From NCBI GenBank assembly GCA_903813345.2, contig CAIIXF020000001.1, positions 10,205,598-10,269,597 of the forward strand: a DNA stretch of 64,000 bases, in the 5' to 3' direction. This DNA is from Owenia fusiformis (Eukaryota; Annelida; Polychaeta; Sabellida; Oweniidae). Each line of letters starts with the position of its first letter. Position 1 is the first letter of the stretch. A program made the position numbers and the translations under genes. The notes beneath the pieces are model-generated. The model saw only the letters and a program-made list of their open reading frames with translations, had not been told where the DNA came from and made no database searches. Below, piece by piece: positions 1 through 13,232 of the stretch.

Positions 1-3000
1 TATCCACAACAATTATGAATTCAAACATGTATAATTGTATGCAACATGTTATTGTGCCGCAATAATACATTATTCATTTTTACAAAACATTTCCGTAAAG
101 TATAAATTGTACACATTAAAACAAAACATGACACTTTCCCATTATTTTGAAATAATTTTAATGTTGCAAAAACTAGTCCTTTTAAAATAATGTTTGCTCG
201 CGATAAACTTTCCCAAAAAGAGCATTTTTTCAATGAATCACAAGTTCAAAAGAATTAGCTAATTAATTCATAATTAAGTATTTGATTAACATAATGTGAT
301 TTTAATAACCTCTGCATAATCCCACCTGTGTGTTGAATATGTGTGAAGAGACGATTTGAGTACCATGCTCGCTTTTTTAAACTCAAGTACTCTTATAAGA
401 ATTGCAAAGAAAACATATGGTATGCGTCCCTATCAATTATCGAGCAATGAAGAGCCTACTGGATTAACTTGCCGTTTAATCTTATAATGAGGCCTACATT
501 AGAATGAATAAATAATTATGACATGCTATTGAAAGTTGACAGAAACAGTTTATCTTAGATTTTTGCAATTACTTATGCTTTTTCTCATACGCATATTGAA
601 AATAGTCGCGTTAAAAGATCATGAAAAGGGACTATTTTATAAACTGTAATAGACCCTAAGCTTTGAGAATAAAACTTGTTAAGCTTGGGTTTAACTTTGA
701 TGGATTCTTCAAAAACCGGAAAAGCTCACAAGTCGTTCACTAGTAGGCATCTTCAAACTCAAGAACAGAAAATGAATTTTTATTGATGATTTTCAGGATA
801 AATTATGAAAGAGAAGAGTGCAGCTCTTTTGACTGGGGTGGCGTTAATCTTAATGCTAAGTAATTAAAGACTATTAGTTGAGGGTACTTGACTGATGAAA
901 GCAATCGGGAGTTTCTTAGAGAAGATCTGAGCTTTGTTGAGGGAGAGAAAGAGAATCTAGTTGGCTGGTATTAGCATGAGATAGTAGCTGCAGGAGTCTG
1001 TTACCTAGCCAGGTAAGCAGCTAGTCCCAGGTGAGAAACACTAACGAACTTGTTCCCTTACCTGTGGCCCATCTAACACACAGTGTTAATCTCTCCCAGC
1101 CGTGTAAAGCAACATGAAAAGCCATCAAAAACATGGTAAAAAATAATGCTTTGTAAGCTTATCCTTGTCCTTTTGGAAATCATCTCCAGTTAACAAGAGT
1201 TGAGTATTGGGGATAGGTGAAGATCATGGTGTACAATTACAAACGCTCAAGTGACTGAGCCACAACATGGGTGGGAGGAAAAAAGAAGTAGAATGGAATG
1301 ATTGGAGAAGTCTGGGTGTGCGTTACAGGGCAGCGAGGAACAGATGTAACAACTATCAAGCTGCAATTTCAGCCACTTATATCTCAGATCACTTTCAAAG
1401 CCACATAGACAAACCAGCATCTACAAGTTCTTACACCAAACACACACTTTGATCGGCGCACTCCTTCTAAACAGAACTCATGTTTTACACAGTTCTGCTA
1501 ACCCTACTCCCTACACATGGGGCTCAACTTCTTCGTTTTCCGTGCTACATGGAAAAGGTGTGTTATTTGGTGAGACTTGGGGCCTCAGTTACAGGAGTAA
1601 GTGTAATGTATGGGCACAACTGGTCTTGTTTAGAATAAAGCAGATGCTTCTCTGAGAAACAGGTTGGAGAAATATGTTGGTGTGTAAGCAGTGTAAGTTA
1701 GGCATAAGTTGCACAAATAAACAAAAAGGTATTATTAACCTGGCTCAGATGCAGCGGCCCTCAACTGCATTATAATGCACACATGTGGCCGAAACTTGTC
1801 AGAAATACTTCACTAATGGCAGCTAAGGGCCTAATTGTTACCAACTTTACTCACTTAACCAATCATATCAGGATGTGGAAAATCGCTAAACATTTCTGAA
1901 GTTTATTATTTCTTTTCATTTCAAACAGAAACGTTTGATGTGTCATATTCTCCATTCTCCAATGGTGGAATGTGTAAACAAAAAATAGAGAATGGGAAAA
2001 TGGGAAACAAATATGAATTCATGAGAAAGAAAAAAATGCAACCATAATTTATTCTGTTGCAAAATAAGTTAGAAAACATGGTCCCCATATGTATATACAA
2101 TAAACTGAAAGGAATACACCAAGTCTGAAGAGAAAATAGAAAACAGTTTCTGATGCCCTGTTGCTCAGTAAAATTAGATTGTATAGTCAGCTGATCTTTT
2201 AGGTATGAATTGCAGACTCAACAATTCTGCAATGATCTAAATATATTGTCCAACAAGTATAAACCATATATGGTTGACCAACTGTCACACACTATTGAAT
2301 TGTAAAACAGGCTGAACAAAATAAGAAAAAATTATGTACCTCATTGAGTTGGAAAGATATATTATTGCATACAACTACTTTTTTGCTACACTAAAAATTA
2401 TTTTGAAGTATATTTTAAGCCTTTAAAATGTTACCTTATCGAAATCAATTTAAACTAATATTTTCATATTTTTGTTGATACTATCTATATAAATACTATA
2501 ATATAAATATGATGAAAGACATGTATAATTCTAGCATGAGTAAAATTTTATAAATATGAACATCACGAGTTTAGTTTGAAATGTAATTAGCATTTTGCAA
2601 TAGGTGCCGTTTCGTGTTGACAATGCATTTCTTATAATTAGTCTTGATTATGTAGTTTTTATTAATCTTGCCCATTGTTCTTTCTCATAGAATAGGAATT
2701 GTTAGGAATTTCATTTCTCAAGACTATATGCTTTCAAATATCATATTGACTCAACATGGTATGACTTCATGATGCGCATACTGAAAATAAAATCTTTGGC
2801 TTGATTTCATTCAAAAAACAAAAACAAACCAAAGGTTTAGCCAATATGGTTTCTTATTCTGGAACTTCAATGACTAAAAGTCTAGACATATTATCGAAGT
2901 GTGACAACACTAATTTGTACAGTGTATACAAAATATTTAATAATATACATGTACTTTAAATTCAAATATAGTTACACAGTGTTGGTGGAGCATAAAATAT

Positions 3001-4870
3001 GTTAATTCAAATATACAATGAACCTGTCAAATTGGAACACCACTTAGACACAGCCAAAAGTGTTCATATTAGCACTTAGCAGGTGTTCACAATATGAGGT
3101 TTTAAAAATTGAGAAAAAAGTGTTCATATGGAGAGGTCTTTAGATTTAGAGAGGTACACAGACTTTTAAATAGGAGTTCTATTTTAACCAAAATTAGTTT
3201 TGAGGGTTTCTCCAATTAATTAAATAATTAAAAAAATTAATCTATACTTTTTTCAGCTGAAATGACTTCAGATGTTTCCAATATTATAAAGAAGAACTTC
3301 AAGAGGAAGATTCATTATTCTTAGATGTAACAAGGTTGCTTCTTAAAACAATTGAATAATTGAGAGAACTATGTATTTGTAAGTTCAGCAAAGGTGCTAA
3401 ACAGATAAATATTGGGACCACAACCATTTCACTAGACCTTCTCTATAAGAAAATGCGTTCATTCAAAATTTATTAATCTATTCATGAATATAAGGCTAAG
3501 GTAAAATCTTGGGTATAGTTTATGATTATTTCATTCATTTTTATGGATAATGGTTATGCTTCTTTCAACATGGCCTATACAAATATCATGTTTCTCAACA
3601 ATTACAGAATTGCTATCAGCTAGAATGTGACACCAATTTAATCAAATCATGCAATCAAAACATGCAGTAATTTCACATTTGAATACATGTACAAAGTGGA
3701 TGATTGCATCATTTGCCTCCTAAAAAACAAATTGCTCTCTCAAAAATAGTTCATCAAAGTACAGATACCTCAGACGGAGTAATTACTTATTAAAAGCATC
3801 CTTTTTAATGATGTTATAACAAGATTTTGTGTTAATTTGTGATTTTTAAAAACAACAATCTTGACTACAGTTATCTTTAAGATAATATCAAAGCAGATCC
3901 ACGATGTTTTATCATCCCTAATTATTAAATTTGAATTGATGATTTTGAATATTTATAATTGATTTAAAGTTGATTTAATTTAAGGTGTATGATTACTATA
4001 TAATACTTTAACATTCTCCAGACTACTTGTTTATTTACAAATCTATATTTAATATAAATTACATCAAGATTATCTTCTTATAGTTAAGACTAATTTTAAA
4101 TAAATAAATTAAAGTTTAATTAACTAAAGCGTTACGGGTAACATTTGGTCTCTTATAATTTCTTTTTGATATTTCCTTTAGAAATATAATGACATAAACC
4201 CAATGTATTATGTATATTAATTAGAGTAACTTTTTTCAACATATAGCTTATGCACAAAGTCAGACTTTCTGAAAGTTTTCATTAAAATTTCTGATGTATA
4301 TATTTAAAAACGTTTGTGGAAATTTTAACATGGAAACATTCCGGTTCCTCAAAACAACGAATAAATATTCAATATAAATCCTAGATATCTTTTTGAAAAA
4401 TGTTGTAAATAAATTACATAGAAAATAAATGCAAGTCAAAAATTTGAAACTTGAAAATAGTGTTGATCAGGTGAATTAGTGAATTTTAGACTACTAATAT
4501 ACTTTTATAATATTAATCAGGATAAAAAGATTATTCCGTGGATGGGGTTTCATCTGAGGTTCCTCTATCAGGATGATATGATATCTTCCCTCTGACTCAA
4601 TGGTCCTCTACCAGATATCCTATCATATCATCTCTCATATTGAACACCTATATAATCTCTTGCTAGATATACTGGGTATATAATGTTAACCTCTTGGTAT
4701 CAAGGATTCTATAAAATAAATTTATGAATTTTATCTAAAAGAGTTAGTAATCTAATGATTTTTTACTCACTGTCTGTCATATTCACAAAGCTACATGTAC
4801 ATATTAGAAATAAAATAAACTTATGTTCAAAAACTTTTTACATCTGATTAAAATAAATTGTTAAACTTAC
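1..4870. other. No recognisable gene; probable intron or 3' flank of the 4871-5495 gene
   Basis: AT-rich sequence with only short chance reading frames. On the minus strand it lies 3' of the exon ending at 4871, so it is probably the start of that gene's next intron. I searched by eye for a basic, zinc-finger or homeodomain exon and found none. Around 2985-3180 there are decayed stretches (repeated 'gtgttcatat', 'ggaacacc') resembling the small elements at 9261 and 10074. Confidence 0.5.
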
Positions 4871-5495
4871 TTCTTAGTGTTCTGCCCTCGCTATCTGGTG
4901 TGCCTCTATCTATTGAATCCCCACCTTCAGACCGTGTCTCAATATCATACGCTGATGCTGACCCTCCAGGACTAGACAATTGACCATCCTTACCCCCGTC
5001 ATCATCTGTTTTCCCTGGGCTGGAGGGGATTTCTTCTAAACGGGACCGTTTTGCAGGTGTGAAAGCTGAATGATAGCTTTCCCTATCTTCAGGGGACAGA
5101 ACTGGCCTAAATGCACCCCCACCCCCTGGGTTAATGAGACCCATAGGTGGTCTTGCAAATGGTCCATGCATGTGTGCATACATGGGTGGAGGATACGGTC
5201 CATCTCCTCGTTGGTAAACACCATATGTGTTAGGTGTAGTATGTGCTGGGTCTGGTTTCTTCTCCAAATTTTGTGGGTATGCAGGGTGGGGCGGTCCACT
5301 TGCCTGAGACGGAGTTTCCCTTGAGGCTTCTGCAGTGGAGGCAAGGACCATCAAGGCTGGCGAAGTCAGGGGGTTTGGCAAGTAGGCACCATTTTCCATT
5401 CCGTGCCCTGGTAAAGAAGCCAAATATGGTTTAGCCGCATTAGCCCACAAGTTCAACCGAAACATTTCAAATGACATATTTGGAAAGTTCTGCAT
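4871..5495 (-). CDS. N-terminal coding exon of an unrecognised Pro/Gly/Ser-rich, probably nuclear protein
   Basis: Open for 208 codons from an ATG in a fair context (AAG before the ATG) to a strong donor: the exon ends ...CTAAGAA followed by GTAAGT, leaving phase 1. The start reads MQNFPNMSFEMFRLNLWANA. A low-complexity stretch rich in Pro, His, Tyr and Gly follows (PPPMYAHMHGPF near residue 102), then a basic patch AKRSRLEE near residue 150 that could be a nuclear localisation signal, then an acidic Ser/Gly tail with SPGK and SPGG motifs. No folded domain is visible. The composition is typical of the disordered N-terminus of a transcription factor whose DNA-binding domain lies in later exons, but this is inference. 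Base composition is clearly more GC-rich than its flanks, supporting real coding. Later exons were not found in positions 1-4870. Confidence 0.65.
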
Positions 5496-8330
5496 CTTGA
5501 AAGTTCTTTGTAAAACTTTAAAACTTTGAATTTCCCTCCTTACAATCTTGTTTAATAAATTAATTCTGTCCTTAAAACTTCTTTTTCAAAATAATCGCCT
5601 AAATTCCGACTTCAAATTATTAAACTTTTTTGCGAGCCAAGTATCATCATTGATCAGTGACTAGTGGAGTGCTAAATGAACTATTCAAAGCAACTTCCAA
5701 GTTACAACCTACTCTCAACATACTTCATCCTGGTTGGTTCATTTAACTCACTACTAGAGCCACCAAGTGGCCAGGAAATCAACTAAACTCATCACATTAT
5801 TTCCATCAATTTTCTTTGAAGCTACTGAGTGGCTGTGCAATCAATACACGCAGCAACTGATGCTAAGGATCAAAGAGGCAGCAACTCCATAAAATATTTA
5901 TGAGTATTGGAAACTGCAACTTTGAAACTATAGTCAAAACTCAAGAATTTGATGTTCAATGTGAACAAATATTGGATTTGGCTTGGGTTTGGTCACAATG
6001 AAGGTTTAAACTGGGCAAAACATCCCTTTCACGGGTGATATAGGCATTGGTTTGAGAGAAGAAAGTAGATAAATGAACATAAAAGCTCTATATTGATATA
6101 AAATTAACTGGGACCTTCAGATGGAATTGGATTGGCTCTGAGAAAAAATGTAAACAAACAAGTACATGTACTCACCTTCAGTCATTGCTGTACACTTAAT
6201 ACTTTCAAAGGCCGTTTTAAAACTTTGTCAACCTCACAAATACAAAATAATACAAGCAACTGATAGAGGAAAGAGTGATGATGCCAGAAATAACTTAACT
6301 TTAGAATGACTTGAAGCGATGGTAGCAGAATTTGACCGATTTTGTTGACAATCTTCTCGGACAACTTGGGGAAATTCCCTCCTGTATGCAAATGTCAGCC
6401 TCGTTTTCAAATATGGAGTTTCCCATGAAGAATTATGGGTAAATAAGGAGTTCCCTTGTAAAATGTCAACAAAACACAATCAATCAAAGGTACTAAATAC
6501 AGTACTAATCTACTTATTAACCGTGACATTTATTCAACAAGTTATTCTTCAAACTACATCACAAGTATGCTTAAAATTAGTTGTGCTAAACACAATAAAT
6601 ATTGATTGTGCTAAACACAATACACAATTGGTGAGTGAATATTACATGTACATGTATATAGAACATGATATAGTCACAATCAAAAATTGCGATCCAAATA
6701 ACTAAATTCATATGGCTTAATTTGGATTTATTGGTAGTTAATTTTCCAATAAAGCAGCTTTGAGGGAAAAATGGAAGCAATAACAGTTTCATTGCTACAT
6801 TAGATTCAATAAAGACCATCGATAGTCCTCTTATCAAATATCACAGTTCAAGTTGTATTAATCCTGCATGCTCCAGTCTCTATATTCCAATTTGTTGCTG
6901 GGAGTTAGGAGTCAAACTATACTCCCCTGGGCTATAAATTGTTGTAATTGTTACATCAAAGTTTATAAATGCTGTGACAAGTGGACTCTTCTCTCTCGGA
7001 ACATCATTGTGATTTTACAGCCTTCCTGACTCACAGGCTCAACAGGAATGCAAATATAGTCAGTTCTACTAGTTATTGGGTTGGTCGTAAAAGTCAATTC
7101 TCCATCTGCTGGGAGGTTTTACTTGCATAAGATATCAAGCTTTATTAGGGCATCAAGAGTCTGGGTGTGTAAATAACTACCAAGGTGACATCTATTAATG
7201 CAATGAAAATAAAAATAAATTCCAAGTCAGACTTTTTTGTGTTTGCATAGAGTGCTGCAGAACTAAAATGCAAATATTCAATTTCTTGGCGAAATGCCAT
7301 TTATTTTTAACATGGAAGACTTTTCAATCATGTTCTTTCTTTGACTACAAATCACATAAATTATCAATTTAAAATATTGGTGCAGCATATGCCGCTAATC
7401 ACAAGTTCACTGGGAATTACTACCATCTAGTTATTAATAAGTACATACTTTACCCATATACCTTAATTAGTATACAGTCTCAGTACTGGGAGAACTATGC
7501 TTTAATTAATGACAATTAAGGGATATGGAAGTTTAAAGCACTCAAGGGGCATCTGGCTAGCATGTAACAATCACTTGGAAATGTACCATAAATTTCTCCT
7601 CTTCAAACATACAGAGTATCGAGTAATTCAATACATATTTGATCCCAAGAAGTAATGTTGACTTGGCACTCTGAAGCCATATTACCAAGTTGTGTGGAGC
7701 TCGTAAATTTTGCTGGTTTAGATTATGATGGCTCGAGGATTTTGTATTACTTAGGAGAAGTAGATACTTCATTTTGCCTAATTTAATTATAAAGTCTGGG
7801 TACAATAAATTAAATGGTGACATTGAAATGCACAGAGTCAAACAATATAATTTACAAAGTTAGAATATCATGGAACATGTTCCTATTTTTATCAGTCATG
7901 TTTTCACAAAAATGTTCAAAATGGTCATTTGTGAACTGAAATCAAAGATTCTCATTTTAGATATTTCAAGAGTCAGACAGAATTATTCTATTGTGGTGAC
8001 TTTGCATTTTTGATCAAATCTACAAAAATGCATTTTACTGAATTTGGGTGTCCACAATTTAAAAGTCCACAATTGTTCACAATTTAAAAGGCACCAATCT
8101 CAAGAATCAAAATTCCATATATTAATTATTTTATCTAAAAATATTAATTTAATATCCATTACTTGGTTTAAAATTAAACTTTTTCTGTTAAACCATTAAC
8201 GATTGTTCAACGTACTTCCAAATATGAGCGAAATTAGTTTACAAGTATTTGAGTTATTACATGACAATAAATGACAATACATGTACTATAGCAAATCAGC
8301 AATGGGCCAATTGTCAAGTTCAAGTTTACA
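5496..8330. other. 5' flank of the 4871-5495 gene; no further coding exon seen
   Basis: The minus-strand sequence just upstream of the ATG at 5495 probably holds 5' untranslated sequence. At 6177 the minus strand shows CTGAAG followed by GTGAGT, a good donor consensus, so a non-coding first exon may end there. It contains a short ATG ACT GAA reading frame that does not continue usefully into the next exon. The rest is AT-rich without visible genes. Confidence 0.3.
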
Positions 8331-8351
8331 AAAATTTGGAGACCATAACAA

Positions 8352-8379
8352 TATGTCACCACTTTTGGTGGTGACATAA
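8352..8379. repeat. Palindromic transposon end (family also at 32.1 kb and 60.3 kb)
   Basis: The sequence around 'tgtcaccacttttggtggtgaca' is an almost perfect palindrome. The same words recur at 9117-9127, at 32071-32082 and 32150-32158, and at 60387-60397, usually near 'acatgcaaaatgtcaccacc'. This looks like the terminal inverted repeat of a dispersed non-autonomous DNA element, here reduced to joined ends. Confidence 0.5.
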
Positions 8380-8949
8380 TAAAGTAAACCGAGGTTCCAT
8401 AGAATTCACACGCTCCTTTCTGCAAAAATTAAGCACTCGGATGTCAGGGTGTAAAACTGCTGAAGCCCTTCCTCTAAAATATATATTTCCTCATCATACG
8501 CTAATTAATCATGGAAGGCATGTATCAATAAAAGTCATTAATATTCCTAAGATGACTAGTAAGTATTCATATTGCCATATATCAGCAATGCGATTTAATA
8601 TCCTTCCAACATAACTCTTTTTATGTAAATGTCATCGTTAATTACCTCTGTAGAGTAGTTAATTGCCAGCAGAGATGAAATATGAAGAAGTTTTATGAGC
8701 AAGAAGAAACAGCAAACGCTGATATGCTGATCAATGAAATCTCCCCGGCCTCATGTATTTTTCAGATGAGAATTACGAAGAAATAATAAGAGAACAAAAA
8801 CTTAGCAACAGAATGAGATTTCTTCATAACAACTGGATAGAAAAATCTCAACATTAATAATCATGTACAGTTGAACATATTCCAATTTTATAAGGATCAT
8901 CATTTAGAGTATGCAAGTAATCATTGCTAATAGGTACGCGTACTAGTTT

Positions 8950-9130
8950 TCGAAGGCCGTCTTGGTGTTTGGTATCTGTAACAAATGGCAGGTGGTGACA
9001 TTTTGCATGTTAATGCCTTGTTATGAAATTGTCATTCAGAGGTCCATTAAGGATAGGCCATTCAGAGAAAACCACTGCCAAGCACCATTCACAAAAAAGT
9101 TGGAGACAATAACAATATGTCACCACTTGT
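8950..9130 (-). repeat. Dispersed repeat, inverted relative to copies at 32.06 and 60.37 kb
   Basis: Holds 'caaatggcaggtggtgacat' followed by 'ttttgcatgttaatg', the reverse complement of sequence at about 32056-32092 and 60371-60407, and ends with 'acaatatgtcaccacttg'. It is one member of the family described at 8352. Confidence 0.5.
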
Positions 9131-9260
9131 ATATTACTTGTGGAACTTTTATTTGTAAAGAATAATTTGAATTTGTTCCTCAACAAGCCAAAGTATTATT
9201 GATCCTTTTCATTTTTTGAAATTGTAATGTAAATAACATTCCACATGTATAATCATAATA

Positions 9261-9402
9261 CAGTAAAACCAGTCAAAGTGGAACACCATTTGTGCATCAA
9301 ATTGTTCCACTTTGGAAGTGTTCTATTTATAGAGTTAATTTAACATGAAGTCAGTGGGTCTTGTTCTATTAACAGAAGTGTTCCACTTTACAGGTTTTAC
9401 TG
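9261..9402. mobile_element. 142-bp MITE with CAGTAAAACC termini
   Basis: Bounded by CAGTAAAACC and GGTTTTACTG with TA directly outside both ends. The inverted similarity extends inward about 25 bp (through 'aaagtggaacac') with two mismatches. TA duplication and a CAGTA start fit a non-autonomous Tc1/mariner-pogo type element. It is too short to encode anything. Confidence 0.7.
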
Positions 9403-10073
9403 TATATATTAAATAATATATGGAAAATTAAATATGTATGGTTTCTGGGTACATGACTGCAACATAACATACGTTTCATTTATATTACAATATAATCAGT
9501 TTTATTACACATTCAACATCATGGACTTCGTTGATATGGTAACTCATGTATCTATACACATATAAAATGTTACTGATAAAGTAACAATTCTCAAAAGTAC
9601 TCCAATATAAGAAGCAATTTCTGAAAAATCTCATTGATCTCATTTGAATTTTGATGTTTTTCTCATTGAAAATGTAATTCAAATTAAATTAGCTATAAAA
9701 ACCCCAAAACTCAAATTTTGTAAATAAATAAGGGTAATTAACGCAAATTCCCGTACTACTGCTAAATAATAAAATAAAATACAATTTGAAAGAATAAACC
9801 AATAAGCATCATAAATAATGTTAACAAGAAAGAAGCCTATTTTACACACATAATTTTACATCAGTTTATGTCATAGACTACTTTAGCATACTTTATTTAC
9901 CTTTATATTTGAAAATCGATGCTGTTAGCCCTTTAACACTCCACCCACTTGCTTGAGCAAAATAAATATTGTATAACAAAACTTTAACAAATATTTTACA
10001 CTAACAACGTAGTCTTATACATTTGGGTAAAATATTAATTTTCTTTCTTTCTTATGGAATAATATTCAGAATA

Positions 10074-10174
10074 CAGTAAAACCTGTCTTAGTGAACACCT
10101 CTCTCTAGTGAACACCTACCAACATTGAACGCTTTTTCTTGGCAAAAAATGTTCAATATACACAGGTTTTACTG
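10074..10174. mobile_element. 101-bp MITE with CAGTAAAACCTGT termini
   Basis: Perfect 13-bp inverted termini CAGTAAAACCTGT / ACAGGTTTTACTG flanked by TA on both sides. It belongs to the same family as 9261-9402 and holds the typical interior words 'gtgaacacct'. A more decayed relative lies at 29853-30240, and another partial end at about 17422. Confidence 0.75.
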
Positions 10175-10379
10175 TACATAACAGTCAAAATCCTTAACAG
10201 AATTGATATTTCATAAATTATCAATCCAAACAGTAGACTTTCATTCTATGATTTTAAGGTCAATGGATCTTATCTTATTATGAAGTTCTGATATTTGAAA
10301 CAATCCTTGTTCACCAGTTTAATATGCAGTTAGTCACAAACATGACAATATTTAATGAAAATTAACTTTCAGGTGTGAT

Positions 10380-10600
10380 AATCAACTGGACAGTACACAA
10401 ATTTGACATACCATAAAGCAGGGGTCAAAAATTTCTTTCATAATCATGCAGTTTTCCACCATTCTGAGTGCTTTTGGGCCAAAGTTGTCAATTCGAGCAT
10501 TTTGAAAGGTGAACCCATTGGTTATGGCCCTGTTGTACAATGTACAAAGGCCTATAAATGGTTGAAACTTTGTGAACCACACACTGTTCAGTTCTGTTAT
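10380..10600. repeat. Dispersed repeat shared with 36.65-36.87 kb
   Basis: Contains 'aatcatgcagttttccacca' followed by 'ttctgagtgctttt', closely matching 36689-36728. Both copies lie beside 'gtcaaaaatttctttc'-like or 'gaaattccttc' words. Probably old copies of one transposon; no coding content is recognised. Confidence 0.45.
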
Positions 10601-11466
10601 CAAATGCTGCGGCTTAAATTAAACTTAAATTTTAAAAATTGGTTGATTCATATCTATTTTTGATTTTATATTTAACTTTCTCAGCAGTTTAACTTAACAT
10701 ATTACAAGCAGCACCATAATCCTATAGGAAAGCAGAGGTGCTAACATTAGATTAGAATAATATAGGATAGAACTATCATACAAGCGTGAAATACATTCGT
10801 TTAACATATAACATGGGGACATCTATATACAGACAACCACATTGTATATATACATAGATAATTTTCAGAATCAGAATAGCATACTTGTATGGGCAGGAAC
10901 CACACATTCATATCCATGTAACTCACACCATCAATAGTCCATTGTTCATAACCAGGAATAATACAATGATTTAGTCAAGAGGTTATGAACTGTTCCTCTT
11001 TGACTGTCTTTTTGCTTCTTATATCCTGGATTTTGCATTGTCATGTACATGTACTCATTTACAAAGTTAATTTATTCATAATTATTATATTTTAAAGTTG
11101 ATTAAAGTACTCTATGATTTTATACAATGAAAAAATATGGAAATGTCCATTTCAAGAAATTTTTGACTTGCACACATCTAACAGATTAGATATATAATTT
11201 GATAACAACTAATAAAGATATTAACAACTCCCATAAATACAACTTTTACATTCCTAATAATTCCATGTTCAATCTGCTGGTTGAGTGATAGCTTCTAAAA
11301 TTGCATTCATCAATTGTTCAACAAGAATCAATCAAGCTTGCTTTTAAGTACAACGTACATTTCATCAATGGAATTTCAGTAGGTATGTTATTATTACAGG
11401 TATTCAACTACATTAAGTTAAATTATTAGTCAGAATACAAGGAATAATATCTTCATTAGCATTCAA

Positions 11467-11964
11467 ATTAAACCTGCACTTCGCTCCGAAACGCAATTTT
11501 GGGTCGTTTCGGGGGTGAACTTTATCATTTTGAGCCTAATGAAAGATTATAGAATGATGAACAAATGGGGCAAATCTTGTGTAGAAATACTTACGATAAA
11601 TGTGTCATTTCAAAGATTTTTCATTGAATTGCTTCGATCGGAGCCGGCGATATGATTTTGGAAAGGTTTCTAAATGAAGAACGTGACGTCACTTCCGAAT
11701 CATAGCATTCAAAATAAGTAGCGTTTAATTACTTTCACCATTCATAATAAAACGGTGGTCTAGCGGAAGAATCCTCGCTTAGTACGCGGGAGGCCCGGGT
11801 TCGAATCCCGCACTTGCCTTTTTATTTTTTTAACTAAATGATTGTTCTTTGATATTACGCGGAAAAAAATTTTTTTTATTTACATAAACTTTATATTAAA
11901 GCTTGAAAATGTAAAAACAATATATGTCAACATATTGCGTTTTGGAGCGATGTGCAGGTTTAAT
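11467..11964. mobile_element. ~500-bp inverted-repeat element carrying a tRNA-like segment
   Basis: The left end ATTAAACCTGCACTTCGCTC and right end (reverse complement) ATTAAACCTGCACATCGCTC form inverted termini of about 30 bp with two mismatches overall. The interior contains the tRNA-like segment at 11748-11818 and a T-rich stretch. No transposase is present, so it is non-autonomous. Confidence 0.65.
11748..11818 (+). tRNA. tRNA-Gly-derived pseudo-tRNA (anticodon position AGT)
   Basis: A good A box (TGGTCTAGCGG) and B box (GGTTCGAATCC) lie at correct spacing, followed by a run of T residues. The anticodon stem CTCGC/GCGGG pairs and closes a seven-base loop TTAGTAC, putting AGT at the anticodon position. 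The core from the A box through GCGGGAGGCCCGGGTTCGA resembles animal tRNA-Gly. The acceptor stem does not pair (AAAACGG against ACTTGCC) and the T stem has a mismatch, so this is most likely a tRNA-derived relic or SINE head, not a working tRNA. Confidence 0.45.
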
Positions 11965-13226
11965 AATGAATAGATTCAAATTCAGATTGTTTGTCTCAGG
12001 TACCATAGAACATTCAGTCATCAGCTCGTTGTGAGGGTAAGTGACATGAAAATTGTGTTTGCAAGAATACTCATATTTTATATTTAATACCTTGCAAATG
12101 TAGATTTTTGAAAAAAAAACATGTCCATACATCATGTTAGATATTTTATCCATCTATTGACTTCAATATTTTTGATGATTTTGCACATGTCAATGTCCCT
12201 TCAAGATAATTGGAAGAAACACTGAATATTAGAAAAATCCCGTCATCAGCAGGCAGAAATTGTCAAGTTTTCATGAGGAAAACCCATGTAATACCTAGCG
12301 AATTTATACTACAGAATACACTGAAGTGGCAGCCCCTTACAGTCGAGACATACTGAACTTAATAAATTGAAAATACTGCACGTTGCTAGCTTAAGTAGTT
12401 GTTTCTTATTTACATTCATGATCATTATTAATTCTAATTTGATCTGTCGGACACACTTCACCATACTTTCAATATATACATATTAATTTGTCGTTCCCTA
12501 TATACATGCCGCCCCATATTGTTCAGAGCTCCAGGATAAGACTAGTGTTATTTTATTACATAATGATTTCACACGAAAAGCCTCATTCTGTTAATACTAA
12601 TATACATGAAGAAGCCCGACTCTCACTGACACTATTTCATCCTGTATAGTGCTTGTATAAAAATATTTCCGACCATACAGTCATTCAGTCAACAACTTGG
12701 AATTCTAAATTATTCCATTTAGCTCAGTTAGCTACATTTTCTGAAGTTGGAATGAATCTGGATGATTCCAATTTCCAAATGCAACCTATTTTTGTAAATG
12801 TTTTGTCTGAGAATTTACTCATCAAAATACAATGGACTGTATAAAAATGAATACTCATGTCAATTCATCATAGCATGTATGTACATGTTACCACTGGATA
12901 CTGTGCCAAATTTGGTGGTGTAATACTTGCTTGTCTACACTGTATTAAACAAAACCCACTCAATATGAATGATATTTGATCACCTCTTGGCTGTTTTAGT
13001 ACATTACACAAGCCCTTTTACTCATTAAATAGGCAACATCTATTTTGTTCTTCATTCACAAGTGAATCTGCTTTAATGAACTCTCATTGATTTTATATCG
13101 ATATTGATGGTATAAATCAATCTTTTGTACTATGTACTTGCATAATACTATTTTTTCTCTACATTGTCATATTCTTTCAACCTCTCCGTATCAGAAAAAG
13201 TGCGTCAAATCTCGAACAGCAAACAG

Positions 13227-13232
13227 TTTATT
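13227..13232 (-). terminator. Candidate poly(A) signal of the EFCAB14 homologue
   Basis: AATAAA on the minus strand about 220 bases after the TAA stop of the last coding exon. It is the nearest canonical hexamer I noticed downstream. The true cleavage site is not visible from sequence alone. Confidence 0.4.

Noticed and set aside
11748-11818. Functional tRNA-Thr(AGT)
   Set aside because: The anticodon would suggest Thr, but the acceptor stem does not pair and the body resembles tRNA-Gly; it sits inside a transposon-like element.
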